Assembly: GCA_016719535.1 (NCBI GenBank)
Contig: JADJYX010000039.1
Location: 1 to 64,000 of the forward strand
Direction: 5' to 3'
Origin: Rubrivivax sp.
Lineage (GTDB): Bacteria > Pseudomonadota > Gammaproteobacteria > Burkholderiales > Burkholderiaceae_C
DNA: 64,000 nt
In this document: positions 17,378 through 26,432 of the stretch, piece by piece
How positions within the stretch are numbered: position 1 is the first letter of the stretch
Layout: every line of letters begins with the position of its first letter
Program-made: the position numbers and the translations under genes
The notes under the pieces: model-generated
What the model was told of the DNA's origin: nothing
Databases searched by the model: none
The model's input: only the letters and a program-made list of their open reading frames with translations

Positions 17378-17662
17378 ATGAAGTCGCTTGCCACCCTGGT
17401 TGCCGCCCTCGTCGCCTCGACGGCGCTGTGGGCGCAGACGCCCAATGCCGACGGCGAGATCACCAAGATCGACAAGGCCGCCGGCAAGCTGACGCTGCGC
17501 CACGGCGAGATCAAGAACCTGGACATGCCGCCGATGACGATGGTCTTCCGCGTCGCCGACGCGCGGCTGCTGGACGGCGTGGCGGTGGGCGACCGCGTGC
17601 GCTTTGCCGCCGACAAGGTGAGCGGCAGCTATACCGTCACCGCGCTGGTCAAGGCCAACTGA
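17378..17662 (+). CDS. CusF-like periplasmic copper-binding protein
   Basis: Small periplasmic metallochaperone of the CusF type, binding Cu(I)/Ag(I). The 94-residue precursor has a signal peptide ending near ALWAQ (residues 1-20). A five-stranded domain follows, with H42, M53 and M55 in the positions of the E. coli CusF ligands H36, M47 and M49. M50 occupies the place of the copper-capping tryptophan W44, at the same 8-residue spacing from the histidine. No CusCBA efflux genes are nearby; it is a solitary gene divergent from argB. Copper binding is inferred from these residues. Confidence 0.8.
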   Translation: MKSLATLVAALVASTALWAQTPNADGEITKIDKAAGKLTLRHGEIKNLDMPPMTMVFRVADARLLDGVAVGDRVRFAADKVSGSYTVTALVKAN

Positions 17663-17773
17663 CGGCGGCCCGGCGGCCCGGCGGCCCGCGGCGGCCGCCG
17701 TCACCCGCGCGACGCCGCGGGCTTGGCAGCATGCCTACCATGCGGGTCCTTGCCACCGCCACCGGGAGCCCGC

Positions 17774-18817
17774 ATGAGCGCCGAACTCGCCCAGACCGTC
17801 AACCACCAGGTCCGCCTTGCCGCGCGGCCGGTCGGCCTGCCCACCGACGCCTGCTGGCAGCTCGCCGCCGAGCCGGTGGCCGCTGCCGGTGCCGGCGGCG
17901 TGATCGTCAGAACGCTGGCGCTGTCGCTCGACCCCGCCATGCGCGGCTGGATGAACGAGGGCAAGAGCTACATCCCGCCGGTGGGCATCGGCGAGGTCAT
18001 GCGCGCCGGCGGCGTGGGCGTGGTGGTGGCGTCCGACAGCCCGGCCTTCCCGGTCGGCGCCCATGTCAGCGGCGGCCTGGGGGTGCAGGAATACCTCAGC
18101 ATCCCGGCCGAGCAGTTGCGCAAGAGCGGCCTGGCGCGCATCGACCTGCGCCTGGGCACGCTGACGCAGTGGCTCAACGTGCTGGGCATGCCGGGCATGA
18201 CGGCCTATTTCGGCCTGCTCGACGTCGGACGGCCGCAACCGGGGCAGACGGTGGTGGTCTCCGGCGCCGCCGGCGCGGTGGGCCAGACCGTGGGCCAGTT
18301 GGCCAGGATCAAGGGCTGCCGCGTGGTCGGCATCGCCGGCGGCCCGGCCAAGTGCGAGTGGGTGGTGAAGGAACTCGGCTTCGACGCCTGCATCGACTAC
18401 AAGCACCAGAGCGTCAAGGACGGCCTGAAGGAATACTGCCCCAAGGGCGTGGATGTCTATTTCGACAACGTCGGCGGCGACATCCTCGATGCCGTGCTGA
18501 CGCGCATCACGCGCGGTGCGCGCATCGTCATTTGCGGCGCCATCAGCCAGTACAACGCCACCGAGGCCGTGCAGGGGCCGAAGAACTACCTGTCGCTGCT
18601 GGTCAACCGCGCGCGCATGGAAGGCATGGTCGTCTTCGACTACGCCGACCGCTATGGCGAGGCCGTGGCCGAGATGGCCGGCTACCTGAAGGACGGCCGC
18701 ATGAAGAGCCGCGAGGACGTGGTGCCGGGCGGCGTGGCCGCCTTCCCGGCCACGCTGCTGAAGCTCTTCAAGGGCGAGAATTTCGGCAAGCTGGTGCTCC
18801 AGGTAGCCAGCGAATAG
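17774..18817 (+). CDS. NADP-dependent medium-chain oxidoreductase (CurA-like)
   Basis: A 347-residue member of the zinc-free MDR family that includes leukotriene B4 12-hydroxydehydrogenase and curcumin/alkenal reductases. It has a GroES-like N-terminal half and a nucleotide-binding half with SGAAGAVGQTVGQLARIKG and VGIAGGPAKCEWV. YFDNVGGDILD and IVICGAISQYN are typical of this branch, which reduces the C=C bond of enones. A GGGAG ribosome site precedes the ATG. It converges on the acyl-CoA reductase gene; a GC-rich dyad without a T-run (18822-18843) lies between. Confidence 0.85.
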   Translation: MSAELAQTVNHQVRLAARPVGLPTDACWQLAAEPVAAAGAGGVIVRTLALSLDPAMRGWMNEGKSYIPPVGIGEVMRAGGVGVVVASDSPAFPVGAHVSGGLGVQEYLSIPAEQLRKSGLARIDLRLGTLTQWLNVLGMPGMTAYFGLLDVGRPQPGQTVVVSGAAGAVGQTVGQLARIKGCRVVGIAGGPAKCEWVVKELGFDACIDYKHQSVKDGLKEYCPKGVDVYFDNVGGDILDAVLTRITRGARIVICGAISQYNATEAVQGPKNYLSLLVNRARMEGMVVFDYADRYGEAVAEMAGYLKDGRMKSREDVVPGGVAAFPATLLKLFKGENFGKLVLQVASE

Positions 18818-18905
18818 CCCGCCGCCGAGATGAGCGGCGGCGAATGCCGTCCGCTCCATCGAGGCGAAGGCGAGGCTGCACGGCCGCCGGCCGTGTCAGG
18901 CTTGC

Positions 18906-20912
18906 CTAGAAGTGGATGCCCCGCATCATCTGCGCCATCGCGATCGCCTCCGGCGACAGCGTCGGCTTCGGCGCCTTCTCGCCGCGCGCCGCGGCGCTGT
19001 CGGGGAACATCCGGAACGCCGTATTCATGATGATCTGGGTGATGCGCGGCGCCGCCGCGTGCAGCACCTCGCCGACGATGCCCAGCCGCGTCGCCACACG
19101 CACCGGCTTGGCGACACAGGCCTGCACGACCATGTCGGCGGCCTCCTCGGGGTTCAGCAGCGGCATGCTCTCGTAGATCTTGGTCGGCGCCGTCATCGGC
19201 GTGCGCACCAGCGGCATGTTGACGGTGGTGAAGGTCACGCCCTGGTCGGCAAACTCGCTGGACGCGCAGGCGGTCCACGCGTCGAGCGCCGCCTTGCTGG
19301 CGACATAGGCCGAGAAGCGCGGCGCGTTCACCAGCACGCTGATCGAGCTGATGTTGACGACATGGCCCTTGCGCTTCTTCACCATCCCCGGCAGCAGCCC
19401 CATCGTGACGCGCAGCGCGCCGAAATAGTTCAGCTGCATCGTGCGCTCGAAGTCGTGGAAGCGGTCGTAGCTCGACTCGATCGCGCGCCGGATCGAGCGC
19501 CCGGCGTTGTTGATCAGGAAGTCGACGCCGCCGTGCTTGTCCTCGAGGGTGCCGACGAATTCGGCACAGCTCTCGGCGTTGGCGATATCGACGACATAGC
19601 TGAAGACCTGCGGCGAGGACTGACCCTTTTCCTTCGCGTAGGCGACGATGTCCTTGACCGCCTCGTCGAGCTTGGCCTCGTCGCGCGCGCAGATGACGGT
19701 GATCGCGCCGGCCTCGGCGAAGCGCCTGGCCGCCGACAGCCCGATGCCCGACGAGCCGCCGGTGACGAGCACGACCTTGCCGCCGACGGCACCCTTGAGC
19801 GATCGGTCGATGAACAGATCGGGGTCGAGGTGGCGCTCCCAGTAGTCCCACAGCCGCCAGGCGTAGTCGTGCAGGTTGGGGCACTCGATGCCGCTGCCCT
19901 CGAGCGCGGCGTCGGTCTCGCGGCGGTCGTAGCGCGTGGGCCAGTTCAGAAACTGCATCACGTCCTCGGGCAGCCCGAGGTCCTTCATCACCGCGGCGCG
20001 CAGGCGGCGCACCGGCGCCAGCGCCATCATCCCCTTGCGCACGCTCTTCGGGATGAAGCCGAACAGCGCCGCGTTGACGAACAGGTTCATCTTCGGCGCA
20101 TGCGCCGCCTGCGTGAGGATCGACAGCAGGTCGCCGATGCGGTAGCCCTGCGGGTCGACGAGGTGGTAGCACTTGCCGCTGGTGCGGTGGTGGTGGCTGA
20201 TGTGGTCGAGCGCGGCGACCACGAAGTCCACCGGCACCACGTTGACGCGCCCGCCCTCCAGCCCGACGCTGGGCATCCACGGCGGCAGCATCTGCCGCAT
20301 GCGCTGGATGAGCTTGAAGAAGTAGTAAGGGCCGTCGATCTTGTCCATCTGGCCGGTCTTGCTGTCGCCGACGACGAAGGCGGGGCGATAGACCGTCCAC
20401 GGCACCTTGCACTCCTTGCGCACGATCTTCTCGCTCTCGTGCTTGGTCATGAAGTACGGGTGGTCCAGGCCCTCGGCCTCGTCGAACATGTCCTCGCGGA
20501 AGACGCCTTCGTACAGCCCGGCGGCGGCGATGCTGCTGACATGGTGCAGGTGCCCGGCATCGATGGCCTTGGCAAATTCCACCAGGTTGCGCGTGCCCTC
20601 GATATTGACCCGGACCTGGCTCTCCTCGTCGGCCGACAGGTCGTACACCGCCGCCAGGTGGTAGACATGCTCGATGTGGCCCTTGAGGGCCTTGATGTCC
20701 TCGGCCGCGACGCCGAGCTTCTTGGCGGTGAGGTCGCCGCTGACGGGCACCGCGCGCTTGCGGTTCACCCCCCAGTAGTCATACAGGTCGGCGAGCTTGG
20801 CTTCACTGCCCGGGCGCACCAGGAAGAAGACGGTGGTGCCGCGGCGGGCGAGCAGGGTCTTGACGAGGCGCTTGCCGATGAAGCCGGTGGCGCCGGTGAC
20901 GAAATACTGCAT
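18906..20912 (-). CDS. Two-domain fatty acyl-CoA reductase (alcohol-forming, Marinobacter FAR type)
   Basis: The 668-residue product joins two Rossmann reductase domains. The N-terminal domain is NAD-binding-4 type, with TGATGFIG at residues 6-13 and catalytic YFMTK. The C-terminal domain is a classical SDR from about residue 378, with VTGGSSGIG, NNAGRSIRR and YVASK. I recognise the arrangement and strings such as DGPYYFFK, NVVPVDFVV and RTMQLNYFG as those of the marine bacterial enzyme that reduces fatty acyl-CoA via aldehyde to alcohol for wax esters. A GAGGAG ribosome site precedes the ATG. Phasin and patatin genes follow on the other strand. Homology is strong; the product made here is inference. 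Confidence 0.85.
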   Translation of the reverse strand: MQYFVTGATGFIGKRLVKTLLARRGTTVFFLVRPGSEAKLADLYDYWGVNRKRAVPVSGDLTAKKLGVAAEDIKALKGHIEHVYHLAAVYDLSADEESQVRVNIEGTRNLVEFAKAIDAGHLHHVSSIAAAGLYEGVFREDMFDEAEGLDHPYFMTKHESEKIVRKECKVPWTVYRPAFVVGDSKTGQMDKIDGPYYFFKLIQRMRQMLPPWMPSVGLEGGRVNVVPVDFVVAALDHISHHHRTSGKCYHLVDPQGYRIGDLLSILTQAAHAPKMNLFVNAALFGFIPKSVRKGMMALAPVRRLRAAVMKDLGLPEDVMQFLNWPTRYDRRETDAALEGSGIECPNLHDYAWRLWDYWERHLDPDLFIDRSLKGAVGGKVVLVTGGSSGIGLSAARRFAEAGAITVICARDEAKLDEAVKDIVAYAKEKGQSSPQVFSYVVDIANAESCAEFVGTLEDKHGGVDFLINNAGRSIRRAIESSYDRFHDFERTMQLNYFGALRVTMGLLPGMVKKRKGHVVNISSISVLVNAPRFSAYVASKAALDAWTACASSEFADQGVTFTTVNMPLVRTPMTAPTKIYESMPLLNPEEAADMVVQACVAKPVRVATRLGIVGEVLHAAAPRITQIIMNTAFRMFPDSAAARGEKAPKPTLSPEAIAMAQMMRGIHF

Positions 20913-21116
20913 GCGGTCTCCTCTCTGGCGGTTGGACGAGCAGCGAAAGCCGGCATTCTGGCAAGGCCGGCAGGCCGTCGATGCGCGCGCTTTCCCGGGG
21001 CCCGCATAGAGCCGTCTCCCTAGAGATCCCTGCTGCGCGCAGCACGGGTGAACCCTATATTCGCGGCATGGCGGCGCCGGTTGGTTGCCGTGGACCGAAC
21101 AACCCCGGAGGAATCC

Positions 21117-21668
21117 ATGGTCAAGAAACTCAAGAGCATTTCCGCGAAGAAGTCCGCCCCCGCTGCCGGGCTGCTCGACAGCCACCTGGCGCAGTCGGTG
21201 AAGGACTCGGCGCAGCAGATCTGGCTGGCCGGCATGGGCGCCTTCAGCAAGGCGCAGGAAGAAGGCGGCAAGGTCTTCGAGACCCTGGTCAAGGAAGGCA
21301 TGACGCTGCAGAAGAAGACGCAGGGCATGGCCGAGGACAAGATCAGCGAGGTGACGGGCCGCATGAGCGCGATGGCCGGCACGGTGACGGCCAAGGCGGG
21401 CCAGAACTGGGACAAGCTCGAGGCCATCTTCGAGCAGCGCACCGCCAAGGCCCTGAGCAAGCTCGGCGTGCCGACCGCCAAGGATGTCGAGGTGCTGACC
21501 CAGCGCGTCGAGCAGCTGGCCGCCGCGGTCGCCCGACTCGGCAAGGCCGGCGCCGCCGCCAAGGCCGCGGCCCCGCGCGCGGGCGGCCGCACCGCCAAGG
21601 CTGCGAGCGCCGCCGCGCCGGCGAAGAAGGTCGCCGCCAAGCGGGCCCCGCGCAAGGCGGCCGCCTGA
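21117..21668 (+). CDS. PHA granule-associated phasin, PhaF/PhaI type
   Basis: Phasins coat polyhydroxyalkanoate granules. The 183-residue protein has the family core with SAQQIWLAGMGAFSKAQEEG and VFETLVKEG, a helical middle, and a predicted coiled segment (VEVLTQRVEQLAAAVARLG). The last 45 residues are an Ala/Lys/Arg-rich, histone-H1-like tail of the kind that in PhaF binds DNA and helps segregate granules. A GGAGGAAT ribosome site fixes the start; the longer open frame upstream is not needed. It is divergent from the acyl-CoA reductase gene, about 200 bases apart, and upstream of a patatin. Confidence 0.88.
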   Translation: MVKKLKSISAKKSAPAAGLLDSHLAQSVKDSAQQIWLAGMGAFSKAQEEGGKVFETLVKEGMTLQKKTQGMAEDKISEVTGRMSAMAGTVTAKAGQNWDKLEAIFEQRTAKALSKLGVPTAKDVEVLTQRVEQLAAAVARLGKAGAAAKAAAPRAGGRTAKAASAAAPAKKVAAKRAPRKAAA

Positions 21669-21744
21669 GGCGGCTGGACGCAGGCATGAGCAGGGGCGCC
21701 ACGGCGCCCCTTCTGCTGCCCCCTGAGTCGCCGAGGATCCGCTG

Positions 21745-22992
21745 ATGGTCACCGCGCATCTCACCACCAGGCGCCGCCCGCGCCGCCGCCCGGCTCCGCG
21801 CGTGGGCCTGGCGCTGGCCGGCGGCGGCCCGCTGGGCGCGATCTACGAGATCGGCGCGCTGTGCGCGCTGGACGAATCGGTGGTCGGCCTCGACCTCAAT
21901 CGGCTCGCCGGCTATGTCGGCGTCTCGGCCGGCGGCTTCATCGCCGCCGCCCTGGCCAACGGCATCACGCCGCGCCAGCTGTGCACCTCGTTCATCGAGA
22001 ACGAAGGCCCGCGCGCCGACATCGTGCGGCCCTCGCTCTTCATCCGCCCGGCGCTGGCCGAATATGCGCACCGCGCCGCCATGCTGCCGGGGCTGGTGGC
22101 GCAGGCGGCGCTGCAGTACGCCTTCGAGCGGCGTTCGGTGCTGGCTGCGCTCGAGCGCCTGGGCCGCGGGCTGCCCACCGGGCTCTTCACGCACGCACCG
22201 CTCGAGGCACAGCTGCGGCGGCTGTTCTCGGCCCCCGGCCGCAGCAACGACTTCCGCCGCCTGCAGCGCAAGCTGGTGCTGGTGGCCACCGACCTCGACA
22301 CCGGCGCGGCGGCGCCCTTCGGCGAACCGGGCTGGGACCACGTGCCGATCTCGCAGGCGGTGGCGGCCAGCGCGGCGCTGCCCGGGCTGTTTCCGCCGGT
22401 GCCCATCGACGGCCGCTCTTATGTGGACGGCGCACTGAAGAAGACGCTGCACGCACGGGTGCTGCTCGACATGGGGCTGGACCTGGTGCTGTGCCTGAAC
22501 CCGCTGGTGCCGTTCGCCAGCAGCGAGGGGGGGCGGCACCGGGTGGCCGATGCCACGCGCGGGCGCATCCCGCGGCTGGTCGACGGCGGGCTGCCGGTGG
22601 TGCTGGCGCAGACCTTCCGCTCGCTCATCCATTCGCGGCTGGAACTCGGCCTCAAGGGCTACGAGAGCAGCCACCCCGACACCGACATCCTGCTCTTCGA
22701 GCCCGACCAGCGCGATCCGGAGATGTTTCTGGCCAATACCTTCGGCTATTCGCAGCGCCGGCTGCTGGCCGAGCATGCCTACCGGCAGACGCGCGCCGAC
22801 CTGCGCTCGCGCCGCAGCCACGTCGCGGCCACGCTGGCCGCGCATGGCCTGGCGCTGGACCATGCGGTGCTGGACGACCCGCAGCGCCACCTGCTGGCGC
22901 CGCAGCGGCACGGCGGCCCGGGCAGCGCCCGCACGCTGCGGCGGCTCGACGAGGTGCTGGACGACCTGGAAGGCGCGCTGGCCGCGCGCTGA
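21745..22992 (+). CDS. Patatin-like phospholipase / acyl hydrolase
   Basis: A 415-residue serine acyl hydrolase with the patatin catalytic dyad. The oxyanion loop is GGGPLG at residues 26-31, the nucleophile elbow is GVSAG with S61, and the catalytic aspartate is in YVDGA near residue 227. The first 20 residues are Arg/Pro-rich. The C-terminal 130 residues are outside the core fold. It lies 76 bases downstream of the phasin gene on the same strand, so it may act on storage or membrane lipids, possibly at granules; that is inferred from context. Confidence 0.88.
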   Translation: MVTAHLTTRRRPRRRPAPRVGLALAGGGPLGAIYEIGALCALDESVVGLDLNRLAGYVGVSAGGFIAAALANGITPRQLCTSFIENEGPRADIVRPSLFIRPALAEYAHRAAMLPGLVAQAALQYAFERRSVLAALERLGRGLPTGLFTHAPLEAQLRRLFSAPGRSNDFRRLQRKLVLVATDLDTGAAAPFGEPGWDHVPISQAVAASAALPGLFPPVPIDGRSYVDGALKKTLHARVLLDMGLDLVLCLNPLVPFASSEGGRHRVADATRGRIPRLVDGGLPVVLAQTFRSLIHSRLELGLKGYESSHPDTDILLFEPDQRDPEMFLANTFGYSQRRLLAEHAYRQTRADLRSRRSHVAATLAAHGLALDHAVLDDPQRHLLAPQRHGGPGSARTLRRLDEVLDDLEGALAAR

Positions 22993-23008
22993 CCCGCCCG
23001 CCGCGCGC

Positions 23009-24508
23009 TCAGCAGCCCAGGTAGCGCGCCTGCAGGTGCGCCCTGAAGTGCGCCGGGTTGAGCGCCTCGCCGCTGGCGCGGCGCGCCAGTTCGTCGGTGG
23101 TCCAGCGGCTGGCCTGCGTCCAGATGTGATCGCGCAGCCAGTCGAAGACCGCGCCCAGGTCGCCGCGCGCGATGCGCGCGTCCAGGTCGGGCATGGCGCG
23201 GCGCATGGCCGCAAACCACTGCGCGGCATACATCGCACCCAGCGAATAACAGGGGAAATAGCCGAACAGGCCCTCGGGCCAGTGCACGTCCTGCAGCGGT
23301 CCGTCCCTGAAATTGCCGCGTGTATCGACGCCCAGCAGCTCCTGCATCTTCGCGTCCCACAGCGCCGGCACGTCCTCGGCTTCGATCTCGCCCTCGATCA
23401 GCGGGCGCTCGATCTCGTAGCGCAGGATGATGTGCGCCGGGTAGGTGACCTCGTCGGCATCGACGCGGATGCAGCCGGGCTTGACGCGCGTGAGCAGCCG
23501 CTGCAGGTTGCCCGGCTCGAAGGCCGGCTGCTCGCCGAAGGCCTCGCGGATCATCGGCGCCAGCAGCGCGACGAAGCCCGGGTGGCTGCCGAGCTGCATC
23601 TCGAAGGACAGGCTCTGGCTTTCGTGGATGGCCATCGAGCGCGCCTGGCCGACCGGCTGGCCGAGCAGGTCGCGCGGGCGGTTCTGCTCGTAGCGGCCGT
23701 GCCCGGTCTCGTGCACCGTGCCCATCAGCGAGCCGAGAAATTCCCGCTCGGTGAAGCGCGTGGTCATGCGCACGTCCTCGGGCACGCCGCCGCAGAACGG
23801 GTGGGTCGACACATCCAGCCGACCGGCGTCGAAATCGAAGCCCAGCAGCCGCATCACGCGGTCGCACAGCGCGCGCTGCGCCGCCACCGGGAAGGGGCCG
23901 ACCGGCTCGATCAGCGGCCGCGTGCGCTGGTGGTCCAGCACCTGCTGGATCAGCCCCGGCAGCCACTGCCGCACCTCGCCGAAGACGCGGTCGACCTGCG
24001 CGCAGCTCAGGCCCGGCTCGTACTGGTCCATCAGCGCCTCGTAGCGCGAGACACCGGTCTTCTCGGCCAGCAGGCCGGCCTGCTCGCGCCCGATGGCCAG
24101 CACCGCGCGGAAGTTGTCGACGAAGCCTGCCCAGTCGTTGGCCGGGCGCTGGGTGCGCCAGGCATGTTCGCAGCGCGCGGTGGCCAGCGCGCGCCGCTGC
24201 ACCAGCGATTCGGGCAGCGCGGTATCGGCCACCCAGCCGCGCCGGATCTCGCGCAGGTTGGCGCGCTGCAGGTCCGACAGCGGCTCCTGCTCGGCCTCGT
24301 CGATGCGCCGCCCGAAGGCCGGCTCGGTGCGCATGCGGTGCAGCAGGGCCGACATCTCGGCCATCGCCGCGGCCCGCGCGTCGTTGCCCTTGGGCGGCAT
24401 GTTGGCCGCCTGGTCCCAGCCGGCCAGCGACTGCAGGTGTTCCAGGTGGTGCAGGCGGCGGCAGGTGGCGGCCAGTTCGTCGTAGGCCGGCGTGGCGGTG
24501 CTCGTCAT
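23009..24508 (-). CDS. M32 family metallocarboxypeptidase
   Basis: Taq carboxypeptidase-type enzyme that removes C-terminal residues from peptides, with broad specificity. The 499-residue mostly helical protein contains the zinc motif HETGH near residue 265. The downstream HESQS supplies the third ligand, and DVSTHPFCGG, DVRMTTRF and GYFPCYSLGAMYAAQ are family signatures. The ATG at 24508 yields MTSTATPAYDEL; the open frame extends further without similarity. Cytosolic, no signal peptide. Confidence 0.93.
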   Translation of the reverse strand: MTSTATPAYDELAATCRRLHHLEHLQSLAGWDQAANMPPKGNDARAAAMAEMSALLHRMRTEPAFGRRIDEAEQEPLSDLQRANLREIRRGWVADTALPESLVQRRALATARCEHAWRTQRPANDWAGFVDNFRAVLAIGREQAGLLAEKTGVSRYEALMDQYEPGLSCAQVDRVFGEVRQWLPGLIQQVLDHQRTRPLIEPVGPFPVAAQRALCDRVMRLLGFDFDAGRLDVSTHPFCGGVPEDVRMTTRFTEREFLGSLMGTVHETGHGRYEQNRPRDLLGQPVGQARSMAIHESQSLSFEMQLGSHPGFVALLAPMIREAFGEQPAFEPGNLQRLLTRVKPGCIRVDADEVTYPAHIILRYEIERPLIEGEIEAEDVPALWDAKMQELLGVDTRGNFRDGPLQDVHWPEGLFGYFPCYSLGAMYAAQWFAAMRRAMPDLDARIARGDLGAVFDWLRDHIWTQASRWTTDELARRASGEALNPAHFRAHLQARYLGC

Positions 24509-24542
24509 CGTGTGGGGCTCCCAGGCTGCAGTGTGGACGGCT

Positions 24543-25028
24543 TCAATGCGGCAGCGCACCGGGAAAGACCCACAGCAGCGCCGCGGTCATGGTCACGTAA
24601 CGCGCAAACTTGCCGATCGCCATGTACATCACGCAAGGCCAGAAGGGCATGCGCAGCCAGCCGGCCACCGCGCACAGCGGATCGCCGACCGCCGGCAGCC
24701 AGCTCAGCAGGCAGGCCCTGGGCCCGAAGCGTTCGAGCCAGGCCACCGCCTTCATGTGCATGGGCTTGTGACGGGCGATGCGTTCGTAGGCACGTTCGGC
24801 GCCGTATCCCATCCACCAGCTGATGGCGCCGCCGAGGGTGTTGCCGGCGGTGGCCACGAGGATGGCCGGCCAGAACATCGCCGGGTTGAGCTTGACGAGG
24901 CCGAAGACCGCGGGCTCGCTGCCCAGCGGCAGCAGCGTGGCCGACACCAGGCTGACGACAAAGACCGTGGACAGGCCGAATTGCGGCAGCGCCAGCGCGG
25001 TGAGCAGGGATTCGAGCCAGGCCTCCAT
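24543..25028 (-). CDS. YqaA/DedA-like inner-membrane protein
   Basis: A 161-residue membrane protein of the SNARE-associated/VTT superfamily, YqaA branch. It has about four hydrophobic segments, with the family features LPLGSEPAVFGLV, NTLGGAISWWMGYG and SWLPAVGDPLCAVAGW. The conserved acidic and basic residues are those thought to matter for DedA-type flippase function. Substrate unknown. It is 34 bases upstream of the M32 gene on the same strand and divergent from dusB. Confidence 0.85.
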   Translation of the reverse strand: MEAWLESLLTALALPQFGLSTVFVVSLVSATLLPLGSEPAVFGLVKLNPAMFWPAILVATAGNTLGGAISWWMGYGAERAYERIARHKPMHMKAVAWLERFGPRACLLSWLPAVGDPLCAVAGWLRMPFWPCVMYMAIGKFARYVTMTAALLWVFPGALPH

Positions 25029-25101
25029 CGGCGCGGATGATAGGGGCCGCCGCCGCTATACTCCTGCCTCCTTTTTAGGCAGCCCTGCCCGCGTCCCTCG
25101 C

Positions 25102-26133
25102 ATGAACATCGGCCCGTATGTGCTGCCGAATGCCCTCGTCGTCGCCCCGATGGCGGGCGTCACCGACCGGCCGTTCCGCCAGCTGTGCCGGCGCCTCGGT
25201 GCCGGCCATGCGGTGAGCGAGATGGTGACCAGCAAGCGCGAGCTGTGGACTTCGCTGAAGACCTCGCGCCGCGCCAACCACGAGGGCGAGCCGGGCCCGA
25301 TCGCGGTGCAGATCGCCGGCGTCGACCCGGCGGAGATGGCCGATGCCGCGCGCTACAACATCGACCGCGGCGCGCAGATCATCGACATCAACATGGGCTG
25401 CCCGGCGAAGAAGGTGTGCAACGTCTGGGCCGGCTCGGCGCTGATGCGCAACGAGCCGCTGGCGCTGGCCATCGTCGACGCCGTGGTCGCCGCCTGTGCG
25501 CCGCGCGGCGTGCCGGTGACGCTGAAGATGCGCACCGGCTGGTGCGACAGCGAGCGCAACGCGCTGCGCCTGGCGCGCGCGGCCGAGGCCGCCGGCATCG
25601 CACTGCTGACGGTGCACGGCCGCACGCGCGCGCAGGGCTACCGGGGCCGCGCCGAGCACGACACCGTGGCCGCCGTGAAGGCCGCGCTGAAGATCCCGGT
25701 GGTGGCCAACGGCGACATCGATTCGCCCGAGCAGGCGCGCGCGGTGCTGCGCCACACCGGCGCCGATGCGCTGATGATCGGCCGCGCCGCGCAGGGGCGG
25801 CCGTGGATCTTCCGCGAGATCGCGCATTTCCTGGCCACCGGCGAGACGCTGCCGCCGCCGGCCACGCGCGAAGTCGCCGGCTGGCTGAGCGGGCACCTGC
25901 ACGACCACTATGCGCTGCACGGCGAGTTCTCCGGCGTGCGCAGCGCGCGCAAGCACATCGGCTGGGCGGTGCGCGCGCTGCCCGGCGGCGAGGCCTTCCG
26001 CGCCGCGATGAATACGCTGGAAAGCGCCGAGTCGCAGCTGCGCGCGGTGCAGACCTTCTTCGACCGGCTGGCCGAGGTGCACCCGCAGCTGCCGCCGCCG
26101 GCCAACGACGACCTCGCCGAAATCAGCGCATGA
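25102..26133 (+). CDS. dusB: tRNA-dihydrouridine synthase DusB
   Basis: FMN enzyme that reduces uridine to dihydrouridine in tRNA. The 343 residues form a TIM barrel (VVAPMAGVTDRPFR, VQIAGVDP, DINMGCPAKKVCN with catalytic C106, LKMRTGW, LTVHGRTRAQGY, ANGDI, MIGRAAQGRPW) plus a helical C-terminal RNA-binding domain. It is translationally coupled to fis by an ATGA overlap, the same dusB-fis operon as in enterics. Confidence 0.97.
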   Translation: MNIGPYVLPNALVVAPMAGVTDRPFRQLCRRLGAGHAVSEMVTSKRELWTSLKTSRRANHEGEPGPIAVQIAGVDPAEMADAARYNIDRGAQIIDINMGCPAKKVCNVWAGSALMRNEPLALAIVDAVVAACAPRGVPVTLKMRTGWCDSERNALRLARAAEAAGIALLTVHGRTRAQGYRGRAEHDTVAAVKAALKIPVVANGDIDSPEQARAVLRHTGADALMIGRAAQGRPWIFREIAHFLATGETLPPPATREVAGWLSGHLHDHYALHGEFSGVRSARKHIGWAVRALPGGEAFRAAMNTLESAESQLRAVQTFFDRLAEVHPQLPPPANDDLAEISA

Positions 26134-26378
26134 GCCGCAGCAGCCACCACAAGCCCATCGACGAGTGCATCCGCGGCGCCCTCGAGCAGTATTTCGAGGA
26201 CCTGCGCGGCACCGAGCCGCATGCCGTGCACGAGATGATCCTGCAGGCGGTCGAGCGGCCGATGCTCGACGTGGTGATGAAACATGCCGACGGCAACCAG
26301 AGCAAGGCCGCCGAATGGCTGGGCATCAACCGCAACACGCTGCGCCGCAAGCTGCTCGACCACAAGCTCATCAAATGA
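26130..26378 (+). CDS. fis: Nucleoid protein / transcription factor Fis
   Basis: An 82-residue Fis homologue with a dimerisation region (MILQAVERPMLDVVM) and C-terminal helix-turn-helix (GNQSKAAEWLGINRNTLRRKL). It is shorter at the N-terminus than the 98-residue E. coli protein, so the beta-hairpin arms that contact recombinases look reduced, as in other betaproteobacteria. It overlaps dusB by four bases and sits 54 bases before purH. Confidence 0.95.
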   Translation: MSRSSHHKPIDECIRGALEQYFEDLRGTEPHAVHEMILQAVERPMLDVVMKHADGNQSKAAEWLGINRNTLRRKLLDHKLIK

Positions 26379-26432
26379 AGTGTGGCGCCCGCCCGGGCGC
26401 CCCAAGGCCTTTGTGCATTTCCGGACCCCGCC

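Noticed and set aside
18818..18905. GC-rich dyad between two convergent genes as a terminator
   Set aside because: The stem has no T-run on either strand, so a Rho-independent terminator is not supported.
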